Shown here one piece after another: positions 35,417 through 44,626 of a stretch of DNA of 64,000 nucleotides. The notes under the pieces were generated by a model, which did no database searches, was not told the origin of the DNA, and worked only from the letters and a program-made list of their open reading frames with translations. The stretch is from CAYZJR01 sp964503045. GTDB lineage: Bacteria; Cyanobacteriota; Vampirovibrionia; Obscuribacterales; Obscuribacteraceae. A program made the translations under genes and the position numbers. The DNA lies in assembly GCA_964503045.1 (NCBI GenBank), contig CAZCZI010000026.1, positions 22,903 through 86,902 of the forward strand, written 5' to 3'. Position 1 is the first letter of the stretch. Every line of letters starts with the position of its first letter.

Positions 35417-36424
35417 ATGTCAAACACCCAACTTTGGAAGACGATTCTCGAGTACGGGCGTTGGGCGCCGTCGCCGCACAACATCCAATCCTGGCGATTC
35501 AGGCTGGATGACGATGGCGGCGTGACGCTGTTGTACGACCCGACCAGGCTTCTGCCAGACACCGATCCTACGGGGCGCTTCTGCACCGCGGGCTTCGGAA
35601 TTCTGCTGGAGATGCTGTCGATCGCAGCAGCGCCGCACGGTCTCGACGTGAAAACGAAGTACCTCTCGAAGGTGCTCGATCCCCGTGCCCAAGGGCTTCA
35701 GGAGTACGCCAAGCTCACGCTTGTGCCACGCACAACCCCCGAAACTCTCGATCGTCAACTCATTCTCGACCGCCGCACGTCGCGCATGCCGTACGACGAC
35801 AAGCCGGTCGATGTGCGCGTTTTGGGCGAGCTTTCTCAGATCGCCGAGGCCTTCGGCCACAAGCTGGAGTTCTCGAGCGAACCCGAACAGGTTCGCTGGG
35901 TCGTTCGCCTCAACGCCGACACGATGTTCTTCGACATGTCCGAGCCGCTTGCTCGCAACGAAGTGGGCGGCTGGATCCGCTTCAGCCAGAAAGAAGCACG
36001 TGAGAAGGCCGACGGCCTCGCAGCCTACGCCATGCTCTTCCCGGGGCTTCTCATGTGGTTCTTCGTCAAGCACAACTGGATGTTTCGCATTCCAGGTATC
36101 TATCACCTGACGCGATTCATCTACGAGTACAAGATGCGCGGCACCCGCACCGTGGCATGGATCTCCGGACCCTACGACAACCACGGCGAGTGGGATCGCG
36201 CCGGGCGCATGCTCGCGCGTCTTTGGCTCACCATGACCAAGCACGGGGTGTATCTGCATCCCTTCGGCTCGGTCATCACCAACACCAAGGCGCACAAGCT
36301 GATGGCGGATCACTTCGCCAACAGCGAGCGCCCGCATGATCTGTGGCTGCTTCTGCGCCTCGGGCACAGCGAATTGCCTCCTCAGGCGAAGCGACTGACC
36401 CTCGATCAACTCCTAACCAAATAA
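35417..36424 (+). CDS. Acg-like nitroreductase-family flavoprotein
   Basis: A 335-residue protein from the ATG at 35417 after AAGGGGCATCAGTAGT. An APSPHNIQSWRF segment near residues 17-28 is the N-terminal FMN-binding signature of the nitroreductase family, and the length (about 330, twice a classic nitroreductase) plus LDRRTSRMPYDDKPV match the Acg/Rv3127-like group that appears to be a single-chain dimer. Typical roles are flavin binding or redox of small molecules; some members do not use NAD(P)H. It forms an operon with the adenylate-forming enzyme 13 bases downstream. Confidence 0.85.
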   Translation: MSNTQLWKTILEYGRWAPSPHNIQSWRFRLDDDGGVTLLYDPTRLLPDTDPTGRFCTAGFGILLEMLSIAAAPHGLDVKTKYLSKVLDPRAQGLQEYAKLTLVPRTTPETLDRQLILDRRTSRMPYDDKPVDVRVLGELSQIAEAFGHKLEFSSEPEQVRWVVRLNADTMFFDMSEPLARNEVGGWIRFSQKEAREKADGLAAYAMLFPGLLMWFFVKHNWMFRIPGIYHLTRFIYEYKMRGTRTVAWISGPYDNHGEWDRAGRMLARLWLTMTKHGVYLHPFGSVITNTKAHKLMADHFANSERPHDLWLLLRLGHSELPPQAKRLTLDQLLTK

Positions 36425-36437
36425 CCGAGGAGAACAC

Positions 36438-37973
36438 GTGAAAAAGACTCTGATCTTTACGTTCGTCATCGTGGCGGGTCTCATCCGAAGGCTGCTGGAG
36501 AAGAGCCGACTGGGATTCAGTCTGCTGTTTCTGCCAGGCACCTCCGGGTTCCGCACGAGGATGGGCCTGTGGAAGGCGTGGTACGCCTTCGAAAAGGCGA
36601 AGCGGGAATGTCCGGCTTACGCCTCCTTCCTTCGCCAGCAAGGCGCGCGAGGAGTCGTCCTCAACGGCTGGACGCCTGACTTCTCCGGCGTGCCGATGAT
36701 GGACAAACCGAACTTCATCAAGGTGTACTCGATCGCCGATCGCTGCCGTGGCGGCAAACTGCCTGTGCGCGGCTCGGTCATCGACCAATCGTCCGGCTCG
36801 ACCGGCAAACCGACAAACTGGGTTCGCGGACCCGAAGAGCGTGAGGCTGTGGCGCGTACGATGCAGCTCGCCTTGCGTCAGCTGGTCGGCGACAAGCAGA
36901 TTCTGTTCGTTAACGCCTTCGCTCTTGGCCCTTGGGCCACGGGCATGTGCGTCAGCAACTCGATAGTCGACGAGTGCCTGCTCATCTCGTGCGGTCCCGA
37001 CATCGACAAGATCGTCGGCACCATGCAGGACTTCGGCCCCGACCAGTTCATGTACGTGATCGCGGGCTATCCGCCTTTCCTCAAGATGCTGGTCGACAAC
37101 AAGTCCATCGACTGGAAGAAGTTCCACGCCATCGGCTTCTACGGTGGTGAGGGCATGTCCGAAGGTCTGCGCGACTACCTGTTGACCGCGTTCAAGGAAG
37201 TGTACGGCGACTACGGCGCCTCCGACCTCGAGATCAACATCGGCGCGGAAAACGCCTTCACGGTCGAACTCCGCCGCCTGATGGCGAAAAACGAGAAGGT
37301 ACGCCGCCGCTTCAACCATGCGGTATCCAAGCTCGCCGGCTGCGAGCGCCTGGAAGACGGGCTTCCCCACATCTTCCAGTACAACCAGCTCGACTACGTC
37401 GTGGAGTCCAACGATCAAGGCGAACTCCTGATCACCTTGTGCCGCGCAAGCAACATCTCGCCGCGCATCAAGTACAACATCCACGACAACGGGCACGTCA
37501 TGACCTATGACGACGCCATCGCCATGCTGCGCGAGGAGGGCATCAACCCGGGCACGTTGCCGCCGGCGATTGCCAACCTGCCTCTGATGTTCCACTACGG
37601 ACGCTCCGATCTCGCGGTTTCGTGGTTCGGCTGCAAGATTCCGCCGACCGACATCGAGAAGGTGGTCTTCCAGATCCCCGATCTGGCCAAGATCTACAAC
37701 TCGTTCCGCCTGATCACCGTGGAAGATGCGGAGCACAACAAGCAGCTCACCATCGCGTTCGAGCTCGGACAGGCTGCGGCGGTTCCGACCGACGACGTGC
37801 TGGCCAAGGCCGTCATCGCTACGCTGCAGCACAACAACCAGGACTTCAGGGAGTCTTCGGCGATCGCCGCTCAGAAGGGCGTGATACCGAAGGTGGTGTT
37901 CTACGGATTCCGTCAAGGTCCGTTCGTCAACTCGGACATCCGCCTGAAGAACAAGTACAGCGACGAGAAGTAA
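36438..37973 (+). CDS. PaaK/CapK-like adenylate-forming enzyme
   Basis: A 511-residue protein with an N-terminal hydrophobic segment (3-16) and the AMP-binding P-loop SSGSTGKPT at 118-126 (DQSSGSTGKPT). Further family features are a GEGMSEGLRDYL stretch, the Y-G-D-Y-G-A-S-D segment that reads like the A5 motif (YGxxE/D), and FHYGRSDLAVSWFG, which stands for the A7 D motif. The layout matches phenylacetate-CoA ligase-like enzymes and CapK relatives, which activate an acid as adenylate for transfer to CoA or another acceptor. Operon with the nitroreductase-like gene suggests a two-step conversion of one substrate. Substrate unknown. A hairpin at 38021 ends the unit. Confidence 0.85.
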   Translation: MKKTLIFTFVIVAGLIRRLLEKSRLGFSLLFLPGTSGFRTRMGLWKAWYAFEKAKRECPAYASFLRQQGARGVVLNGWTPDFSGVPMMDKPNFIKVYSIADRCRGGKLPVRGSVIDQSSGSTGKPTNWVRGPEEREAVARTMQLALRQLVGDKQILFVNAFALGPWATGMCVSNSIVDECLLISCGPDIDKIVGTMQDFGPDQFMYVIAGYPPFLKMLVDNKSIDWKKFHAIGFYGGEGMSEGLRDYLLTAFKEVYGDYGASDLEINIGAENAFTVELRRLMAKNEKVRRRFNHAVSKLAGCERLEDGLPHIFQYNQLDYVVESNDQGELLITLCRASNISPRIKYNIHDNGHVMTYDDAIAMLREEGINPGTLPPAIANLPLMFHYGRSDLAVSWFGCKIPPTDIEKVVFQIPDLAKIYNSFRLITVEDAEHNKQLTIAFELGQAAAVPTDDVLAKAVIATLQHNNQDFRESSAIAAQKGVIPKVVFYGFRQGPFVNSDIRLKNKYSDEK

Positions 37974-38020
37974 GATCTCGCCGTCTGAGTAGATCAACAA
38001 AAAAGAACTAGCAAAGGCAT

Positions 38021-38050
38021 AAACCGGACACGTCCCCACATGTCCGGTTT
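38021..38050 (+). terminator. hairpin after the nitroreductase operon
   Basis: AAACCGGACA, ten bases, TGTCCGGTTT: a perfect 10-base stem 47 bases past the stop at 37973. Confidence 0.75.
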
Positions 38051-38207
38051 GTGCAGTTCTTTCAGAAAGAGTAACGCGAGTGCTGCCTCTCGCTAATCTC
38101 TTTCTGTTTTCTTCCCCTCGTTGCTACATTACGTAGTATACCCCTTCTTCTCCCTGTTGCGGAGGCAGAATTAGAGATCTGGAAAACTTGTGTGAGAGGG
38201 CGTAACT

Positions 38208-38426
38208 TTATGTTCTCGAATTATTGAGCAACCAGTAGCCGGTCAGCTGCCGCAGGCGATCTTCGAGGTTTCTTATCTGCGGAGTGTTTGGCGCTTCAAC
38301 AGCAGGCATGTTGGAACGAGTGTCGCGTCCCCAACGGCTCCCATCCCAGCTCTTTTCTCTCGGTCGATAAGAGCGAGTCTCTCTTTGATCGCTTAAGCTG
38401 GGCTCGTAGCCTTGGTAATGATTCAT
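38208..38426 (-). CDS. small basic Arg-rich protein, unknown
   Basis: A 72-residue protein with Arg/Ser/Trp-rich N-terminal part (QRETRSYRPREKSWDGSRWG) and a helical C-terminus (RNLEDRLRQLTGYWLLNN). AAGG lies 11 bases upstream of the ATG at 38426. No family is recognised. The gene lies between two hairpins (38021-38050 and 38642-38681). Confidence 0.5.
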   Translation of the reverse strand: MNHYQGYEPSLSDQRETRSYRPREKSWDGSRWGRDTRSNMPAVEAPNTPQIRNLEDRLRQLTGYWLLNNSRT

Positions 38427-38641
38427 GGCTTTGTACCTTGTTTTGAATAACGGGGGGTAAGCAATTTCAACGGTTCAACTATAGGAGGGCTGTCGTGAAA
38501 AACTCGTGTACGCCGAAAATTCGAATTATGCTTTTCTCGCCGCATTTAATAACTCTTACAGGTTTGGCTTCTAGACTGCGATTACGTTAGATTTTTGAGG
38601 GGAGCCGGGCGCTAATAGCCGTTATGCGCCGGACCGCGCTT

Positions 38642-38681
38642 ACGAAAAGCGAGATGAGGTTGTCCTCGTCTCGCTTTTCGT
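38642..38681 (-). terminator. 18-base hairpin
   Basis: ACGAAAAGCGAGATGAGG, four bases, CCTCGTCTCGCTTTTCGT, with a single T-G pair. It lies 66 bases after the stop of the 421-residue gene on the minus strand and is one of the longest stems seen. The stretch 38427-38746 holds no other signal. Confidence 0.75.
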
Positions 38682-38746
38682 TTAGTGCCAGAAATTTGTG
38701 TGTGTGTGCGCGTAGTTGAAAAAAATTGCCGAAGCAAAGAATGCTG

Positions 38747-40012
38747 TTAGACCCAGCTCCACTGCATGCGTGATGGAATGTATTTGCCCAATCGTGCCAG
38801 GGACTCTTCGAAGCTCACGCAGTGAATGTGGCAGTCTCTCAGAATTTTCACGCATTGTTGATCGTTGATGATTCCTGAGCGCAGCAATGACTGACATCGC
38901 AAAGCCGCATAGAGCATCGTTTCGCTGATGATTTGATTCACAAGAAGAACACGGCCTACTTTGATAGAAGAATCGATGTTTCTGTCGACTACCGCCTCAA
39001 TCGCTTCCAGCGATGCAACTCCAGACTCGATGAGCAAGTCACCAAGCCGCATTTGAGGAGCAACTTCTTGCGGTGAGGGTTTCAGCTCAGCCAATGCCTG
39101 ATAAACAGGAATATTGCGATCATGCACATCTCGCAGAGCAAGCGCCGCTTGATACGGCTTCAACAAATCCGAGGCCACTTGAGACTGCAAGTCGATTGCG
39201 GTTTCCAACAGTGCCGGAGTAGTCAATCCTTGTTCCAGCAGTATTTGTCCGATGTTCTTTTGCTTGGTCAAATGTATCTCGAGACACTCGAGCAAATCCA
39301 CTTCCGACAATAGACCAGACATGGCATAAAGTTCGCCAATAGTGAGGGAGGAACCGCTGGGAGCTTTGAAAATACCCATCTCAAACAAGACTTGCTCGGT
39401 GGAAGTCTTGCGCGTGTGAGCTGAAGCCAACGCCTGAACCGCTTGCTCTCTAGTTATCTTTTCCTCTTTCACTAACTGATGTGCGGCAAGAGCAGAAAAG
39501 AGTGTTTTGGCAGGAACTTCCGCATTGATCAAAAGTGTGCGAATGATCTGCATGCCGGTTTCTTGTGCTTTGCGTACAGAACGACCCAACTGATCGTTGT
39601 CGATACACTTCGCGGTCATCAGAAGCTGAGTGATCTCATTGCCAAACGACGTTACCGAAACCGTTCTTTGGTGCAATTTCACAAGAGCCTGCACCGCTTG
39701 GTCGAGTGGAACTCTCTCTTGCATTGCCAATCGAACTGCTTTGACGGCATTATCGAGAGTCATCTTCCCGGACGAAACTAGGTTGTTGGCCTCAAGGGCA
39801 AGCTTGACAGGTTCTGCCGAGGCACACGCCTCCATCCCAATTACTCTGTCCAGTGACAAGCCCGAACGTTCCGCCACATCGATCAGTTCTTCGAGCTCCA
39901 TCTCGTCGATGGCATGCGCGCTTCTTAGAAGCTGCGCTAAAACATTTGTTGATCCACCCCTTTGAGGTCCGTTTCCTACTCCCATTCCAATACCGATGCG
40001 GTTGCCATTCAT
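38747..40012 (-). CDS. multi-repeat protein of T2SSE/PilB N-domain (MshEN-like) modules
   Basis: A 421-residue protein after CTGAGGAGTTCCTTT. About four units of roughly 90-100 residues repeat the pattern LGxLLIESGxxSxxxIxxVV... VGRVLLVNxxISExxLxxAL (for example MRLGDLLIESGVASLEAIEA, and KNIGQILLEQGLTTPALLE earlier). This resembles the N-terminal domain of type II secretion and type IV pilus ATPases (GspE/PilB/MshE), which in MshE-type proteins binds cyclic-di-GMP. There is no ATPase domain. A repeat-only protein might be a regulator, scaffold or c-di-GMP reader. It lacks a membrane segment. Confidence 0.75.
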   Translation of the reverse strand: MNGNRIGIGMGVGNGPQRGGSTNVLAQLLRSAHAIDEMELEELIDVAERSGLSLDRVIGMEACASAEPVKLALEANNLVSSGKMTLDNAVKAVRLAMQERVPLDQAVQALVKLHQRTVSVTSFGNEITQLLMTAKCIDNDQLGRSVRKAQETGMQIIRTLLINAEVPAKTLFSALAAHQLVKEEKITREQAVQALASAHTRKTSTEQVLFEMGIFKAPSGSSLTIGELYAMSGLLSEVDLLECLEIHLTKQKNIGQILLEQGLTTPALLETAIDLQSQVASDLLKPYQAALALRDVHDRNIPVYQALAELKPSPQEVAPQMRLGDLLIESGVASLEAIEAVVDRNIDSSIKVGRVLLVNQIISETMLYAALRCQSLLRSGIINDQQCVKILRDCHIHCVSFEESLARLGKYIPSRMQWSWV

Positions 40013-40720
40013 AAAGGAACTCCTCAGACTGCGTGTGGGCTGCGATGTGCCGGCTCGCTGCTTGGCTCCCGAGGCTTCCAGTTCGACTCAATTATACTTC
40101 GCAATGAGCGAACGGGTGCCATTCCAACACCAAGTCTATGCTTGTGCACCTCATAACTCCCGGCGCACGTAACCTGCTATTCATCCGTGGTCACGACAGG
40201 CAAGGCCCCCACCTTGTCCACCGCTTATCCCATTATGCCGCCTGTCAGCTTCTTGATACCGCCTGTTTTGCAGAAACTCACTCGTGATATTGAATACCCA
40301 ACTAGTTAATCGCTGATTTTCGATCGATGCCAAAGCGGTATTGTGCTCATATAGCTTGCAGACGTTGCGCTATTGGTTGAGCACATGTGAAACCGCGTAA
40401 ACCCTTACACCTAGAAAGTATTAAGGGTTGTAAAGAGATCTCCGTTTACGAATGTTATCGTGATCAGATCCTACTGTTTTTGGTATCAAGAGGTCTCTTA
40501 TTCGTCTTCTCCATAAAACAGGTCAAAACGCGCTCACCAAAGACATGCCTTCTGATTCCAGTCTTCCCTTCCTGCACCACGCAGGCAAAAGGAGCATTCG
40601 GACTGAGCCTACTCGATTGAGCGCAAATGACCTGGACTTCGATTTTGACCTAGGTCCTAGCCTGTTATAGCAACAACCACCCTCCCACTTAACGAACCGA
40701 TCAGAAATCGGAGAATCGCC
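40013..40720. other. divergent intergenic region
   Basis: About 700 bases. The minus strand has a TATAAT-like hexamer near 40091-40096 (reading GTATAATTG on that strand), 80 bases from the 421-residue gene, without a clear -35. No gene or repeat is supported. A 77-residue plus-strand frame (40387-40620) has no ribosome site. Confidence 0.4.
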
Positions 40721-41515
40721 ATGGACACAAAGTCCTTTGCGACACGCATGGGCATTCTTGCCCTATGCGCCGCCACACTGTATGCCACCACTTTCGGTGG
40801 CTTTCCGTTTTTCAAGACATGGGCAGCGGTCATCCTCGGAGCCCTGCTGCTTGTCGCAATCGTGCACACCGTGCGCGCGTTTCTGAAGTCTCGCACCGCG
40901 AAGTCCGCCAAAGAGCAGATCTCTCGAATGCAGGAAGCGATGGACGACGCGGCTGCCCAGCGTGACGCCTTCGGTGGTCTCGTGGAAGGCCGCAACCGGT
41001 TTGCACAAGCCGTTCGGCGCGCCAAAGCCACCGAGCGCAACATCGAAGAGCGGGCCAATCAGCTCAAAGAAGCCGACCGCCACAGCTACACGCCGGCCGC
41101 CGGTGCAACCTGGCAAGAACTGGAAGCCGCAGCCAGAGTGCTCGTGAAAGAACTTCATGACGCGCACTACTGGTGCGCTCAGGAGCTGCGTTCGTCTTTC
41201 GCACCCGGACTTCTGGCGCCGGACTACCTGCCGCAGACTTTCAACAACTCCCAGGCAAGAGCAACAGATCCGGGCTACGTTCACTCCGCAGGCCAAGACC
41301 ACCGTTCTTGGATGCGTCCGCAGAGCCACAACAGAGGATACCCGACAATGCAACCGTCACACACCACGCCTGCATCTGGACGCGCGGTCACCCGTGTCGA
41401 GCGCAAAGTCGTCCAGATGTCCGCGTATGAGCATCTGCGTCGGCGCAACCCCGGCCCCTACGCAGGTAAGGTTGTGCAGTTTCCCTCAAGACGACCCGGC
41501 AGCGCGCGCTGGTAA
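40721..41515 (+). CDS. membrane protein with coiled-coil and polar tail, unknown
   Basis: A 264-residue protein with two membrane segments (about 8-25 and 32-54), a long charged coiled-coil (57-130; KEQISRMQEAMDDAAAQRD) and a polar, low-complexity C-terminal region (170-264) with several His, Pro and Arg. GC-rich codons. It is followed 31 bases later by a 58-residue gene. No family is recognised; the coiled coil suggests a scaffold. Confidence 0.7.
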   Translation: MDTKSFATRMGILALCAATLYATTFGGFPFFKTWAAVILGALLLVAIVHTVRAFLKSRTAKSAKEQISRMQEAMDDAAAQRDAFGGLVEGRNRFAQAVRRAKATERNIEERANQLKEADRHSYTPAAGATWQELEAAARVLVKELHDAHYWCAQELRSSFAPGLLAPDYLPQTFNNSQARATDPGYVHSAGQDHRSWMRPQSHNRGYPTMQPSHTTPASGRAVTRVERKVVQMSAYEHLRRRNPGPYAGKVVQFPSRRPGSARW

Positions 41516-41546
41516 GCGCAAACTGTCACCTTTCGAGGAGCACATC

Positions 41547-41723
41547 ATGTGCTATTTCCGCAAAGGATTGCGGCGTGCCCTCATCGGCACGGAGTACGAC
41601 TCCAACATGCTTCAACATCGTGAAGCGCAGAGGTTCCGCCTACTGGGCGAGCAGCTTCGAACGGCAATCGGGACGCCTCGCTCCCAGCCGTCGAAGCGCT
41701 TCCAGAAGCGAGGGAGTCGCTAA
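41547..41723 (+). CDS. small basic protein, 58 residues
   Basis: The ATG at 41547 follows TTTCGAGGAGCACATC. The product is basic, with a Cys at position 2 (MCYFRKGLRRALIG) and a C-terminal basic tail (PSKRFQKRGSR). It is 31 bases downstream of the coiled-coil membrane protein gene, so probably co-transcribed, and ends just before a terminator at 41772. Confidence 0.55.
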   Translation: MCYFRKGLRRALIGTEYDSNMLQHREAQRFRLLGEQLRTAIGTPRSQPSKRFQKRGSR

Positions 41724-41771
41724 CTAGAACGACCACGGTTGAGACACAGAGAATGCCAACCTGCAAAAACT

Positions 41772-41817
41772 AGGAAGACCCCTCAAAACCACCGAGGATT
41801 TTGGTCTTCCTCTTTTT
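41772..41817 (+). terminator. rho-independent terminator
   Basis: AGGAAGACC pairs with GGTCTTCCT, enclosing a second CAAAACC/GGATTTTG stem; TTTTT follows. It closes the two-gene unit at 40721-41723. Confidence 0.8.
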
Positions 41818-42003
41818 CGGCGACTGTTACGACATTCAGTAGTAGCAAGTTTTGTCGCACGATAGACTGCGCTAAGGCGTGCTAGATGACGCCCTCTCGT
41901 TATTTTTTTAATTGCACGATTTAGCTTGTTTAGTCGAATTTAGCGAATGCATTCTCAAACGCTCATCAGTTCTTGGCTTGTGGTCATCTTTTTGAATTTA
42001 TTC

Positions 42004-42666
42004 CTACGCCGTCGCTTTTTTCGCCATGCGTTCCGCGAGTCTCACCCAGAGCTGCTCTATCGGCGACGCGATCATGTCTCGTGCTTTTACTTCGCAACGC
42101 GCTGCATCTTCTAGACGCCCCATTTCTTGAAAGGTTTTGATGATCTTGAGTAAGCGATGAATTCGCAGAGTTCCCGAGCGCTTCAATTCAGCTTCATCTA
42201 TATCAAATGCTGTTTTGAAAAGAGAGATTGACTGCCTGATATCGCCAGTCATGAAATAGAGCTCCGCTAGCTCTTCGAGCACATCGCAGGTCAGCGTCGG
42301 GTCGAAGTCTTTGACGTCTTCAAAAACCACCAGCGCTTGTTCGTACAGATCAATCGCTTTCGGAATTTGCCGCTGAATAACTGCCATTCTAGCTTCGCTC
42401 GTTAAAGCCGCTACTTTTCTCTTGTCGCTCTTTTTCCAGGTGGTGGTGGCCGCCCACGATTGCCGAATAATCTGTTCTGCCAGTTCAGTGTGTCCTTTCA
42501 GGCGCGCGATTCGAGCTGCCAATCCTTGCAACATCCACTGTTCGTAGGCTTGATCGAACTCAGAAATCGGCTTGTCTTGTTGTTCTACTTCAAACTCTTC
42601 TGATTCTAATGAGACGTCTGCATCGTCGATGAGAACGACTGGTTGATTGGTTGTTGAATCGATCAT
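42004..42666 (-). CDS. tetratricopeptide-like protein, unknown
   Basis: A 220-residue protein with an acidic N-terminus (VVLIDDADVSLESEEFE) and about four TPR-like units (45-200; for example AIDLYEQALVVFEDVKDFD and DIRQSISLFKTAFDIDEAE). No signal peptide, so it is cytosolic. Probably a protein-protein interaction module. It lies downstream of thrB on the same strand with 138 bases between. No more specific function is visible. Confidence 0.65.
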   Translation of the reverse strand: MIDSTTNQPVVLIDDADVSLESEEFEVEQQDKPISEFDQAYEQWMLQGLAARIARLKGHTELAEQIIRQSWAATTTWKKSDKRKVAALTSEARMAVIQRQIPKAIDLYEQALVVFEDVKDFDPTLTCDVLEELAELYFMTGDIRQSISLFKTAFDIDEAELKRSGTLRIHRLLKIIKTFQEMGRLEDAARCEVKARDMIASPIEQLWVRLAERMAKKATA

Positions 42667-42804
42667 TATTGAACCTTTTGAACTTTTGAATTACCAGCGC
42701 GTTTGCTTTGAAGCAATTTTGAGATGCTCCGATTAAACTGCATGCGAAGTGAAAAATTCGTGTGGATCAGCGTGAAAAATTCGTGTGCAAACAGCTCTCT
42801 GAGC

Positions 42805-43782
42805 CTATGTCGAAACTTCTTGAAGCCCGGTGACATCCACACCCAAGTCGAAAATGGAAGGCGGCTGCGGGCGCGTTTGCGCCCAAAGTTTGAGATCGGA
42901 AAGCACGTCGTGCTTGTTTCTTTGATCGACTAGCACGAGCACGGACGAACCACCACCCGCCAGCACACAGCCAAGAATATTGTGGTGTGACAAATGCTCT
43001 CGAATCAAAGGCAGCTCGGGGACAAGCTTTTCTCTGTACCGCTCATGAATTCGATCGTGCAAAGCTTGTTTCAATACCGCTTCATTGCAGGCAGCAGCGG
43101 CTGCAACTATCAACGCTGTTCTTTGAATATTGGCCACCGCATCATCAAACTCAATTCGCTTCGGCAAGATCGATCGTGCCTCTTGCGTGGTAAGCGTATA
43201 TTGCGGCACAACAGCAAGAATCCTCCACCGATCCGGCCACTTCACTTCTTCAGTAACAATAGATTCTCCATCCAGCGATCTCCCGCATACAACCAAGTTC
43301 CCCATCAAACTGGCCGCCCAATTTTCGGGGTGACCCTCCAGCCTTGTTCCTTCCTTCAAAATATCTGCCCGAGTCGGAATCAAGCCCTTGAAGTGATACG
43401 AAGCCCAAAGTGCGCCAAGTGTGGCAGCAGCACTGCTGCCTAACCCGCAACCAAGAGGAATATTCGACTCAACTGTGATGCGAATACGCTGCAAGAGATC
43501 ATGATCTTGCTGCCAAAGCTCACTCAAGAAGTGATAGATCAAAACCCCTTGATGCTTTGTCTGACTCTTTTTAGCGATATCTCCTTTTAGAGAAACAATC
43601 GGTTCGGAGTCACGCTTGCTGTCATAAAGTACGAAGTGCACCTTCGTGTAGATGTTAATTGCCAGGCCCAGCGCATCAAAACCGGGGCCAAGGTTACTGA
43701 CGCTTCCAGGAATCTTCAAGGTTAGACTGTCGACGATATTTGCAGCGTCGTTACTAGGCGCAGTCTCTTTTCTCGGGGACAC
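42805..43782 (-). CDS. thrB: homoserine kinase
   Basis: A 325-residue GHMP-family kinase that would phosphorylate L-homoserine at the threonine branch. Motifs are SVSNLGPGFDALG (28-40), the ATP loop PLGCGLGSSAAA (109-120), LEGHPENWAAS near 150, and the C-terminal GGGSSVLV. The start is a GTG at 43782 after GCAGGAGATCAAG. Some GHMP kinases of similar layout act on other substrates, but the SVSNLGPGFD plus EGHPEN combination is typical of ThrB. No threonine biosynthesis neighbours are present. Confidence 0.88.
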   Translation of the reverse strand: MSPRKETAPSNDAANIVDSLTLKIPGSVSNLGPGFDALGLAINIYTKVHFVLYDSKRDSEPIVSLKGDIAKKSQTKHQGVLIYHFLSELWQQDHDLLQRIRITVESNIPLGCGLGSSAAATLGALWASYHFKGLIPTRADILKEGTRLEGHPENWAASLMGNLVVCGRSLDGESIVTEEVKWPDRWRILAVVPQYTLTTQEARSILPKRIEFDDAVANIQRTALIVAAAAACNEAVLKQALHDRIHERYREKLVPELPLIREHLSHHNILGCVLAGGGSSVLVLVDQRNKHDVLSDLKLWAQTRPQPPSIFDLGVDVTGLQEVST

Positions 43783-44626
43783 CTTGATCTCCTGCCATCA
43801 AAAACTGAACAGCAAGCTATCACACTAACGAGGCGTCTGCCAATACAAAAATTGTGTGGTGCGGCCGAACTGGTTGCAAATTTGGCAGCAAAAGCGTATT
43901 TCTTGTGATCACGCACCAATAGAAAGCTGGTGCAACTAAAGTGTACATTTCGCGTAAAAATGCAAAGTATAGTTTACGTCGACGGGCATGACTGGCGGAT
44001 TGGCGTTACAAATTTGCCTTGTTGAACGTTGCGTGCAAACTACAATTTACATTTGAATTGAAATGCAAAGTATCGTTGCACCCATGTTCCGCGAAACGTG
44101 ATCATCGAATGGTGCTGCGATGTAGTAATACCGTGGAACATCCGGAACCAGCGTAGTCGCTTTAATGCGACTTTTTCCGGTAAATTGTCGCTTTAAAGCG
44201 ACACCGCAGTCGCCTATTTCCCTTTTCCTTCCTTTCTCGTTGGCACCAACTCGGAAACTCCCAAAAAACTGAGAAGGTTGGGCTTTCACCCAACCCTCCC
44301 TCGCGGGCCAAACTTTTTGCCGGCTTCACAGGTGCGTCGCGGCTGATGACAGCAGAATATTCCGGCAGTAGTGACTAAGTTGTGACAATTCAATTTCATT
44401 TCACCTTGTAGTAACAATCGCCATGTACAGTGACTGCAGACCCAATCCTTCGATCTCTCCATCTCCATCTCTCCATCTCGCCATCTCATCGCATTAGCAA
44501 CTCCATTACCACGTATTTGTCCAATGCTGGCAAAAACCAGCCGGAGTTGGGTATATATACAAAACAGACCACTCGACCGCTTGAAGTAAAAACACCGGCT
44601 GCGGCTCCCAGCAGCTAGAGGGAAGT
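43783..44626. other. intergenic stretch with several hairpins
   Basis: About 840 bases. GTCGC-tttaat-GCGAC (44156-44171) is followed by TTTTT and looks like a small terminator. GTCGCTTTAAAGCGAC (44187-44202) is a perfect 16-base palindrome. GGTTGGG-CCCAACC (44276-44295) is a third stem. AAATGCAAAGTAT occurs twice (near 43957 and 44061). A CCATCT-rich stretch lies near 44455-44490. No coding frame is supported. Confidence 0.5.

Noticed and set aside
36276..38039. 587-codon open frame antisense to the PaaK-like gene
   Set aside because: Same cause; the sense gene has a complete adenylate-forming enzyme layout.
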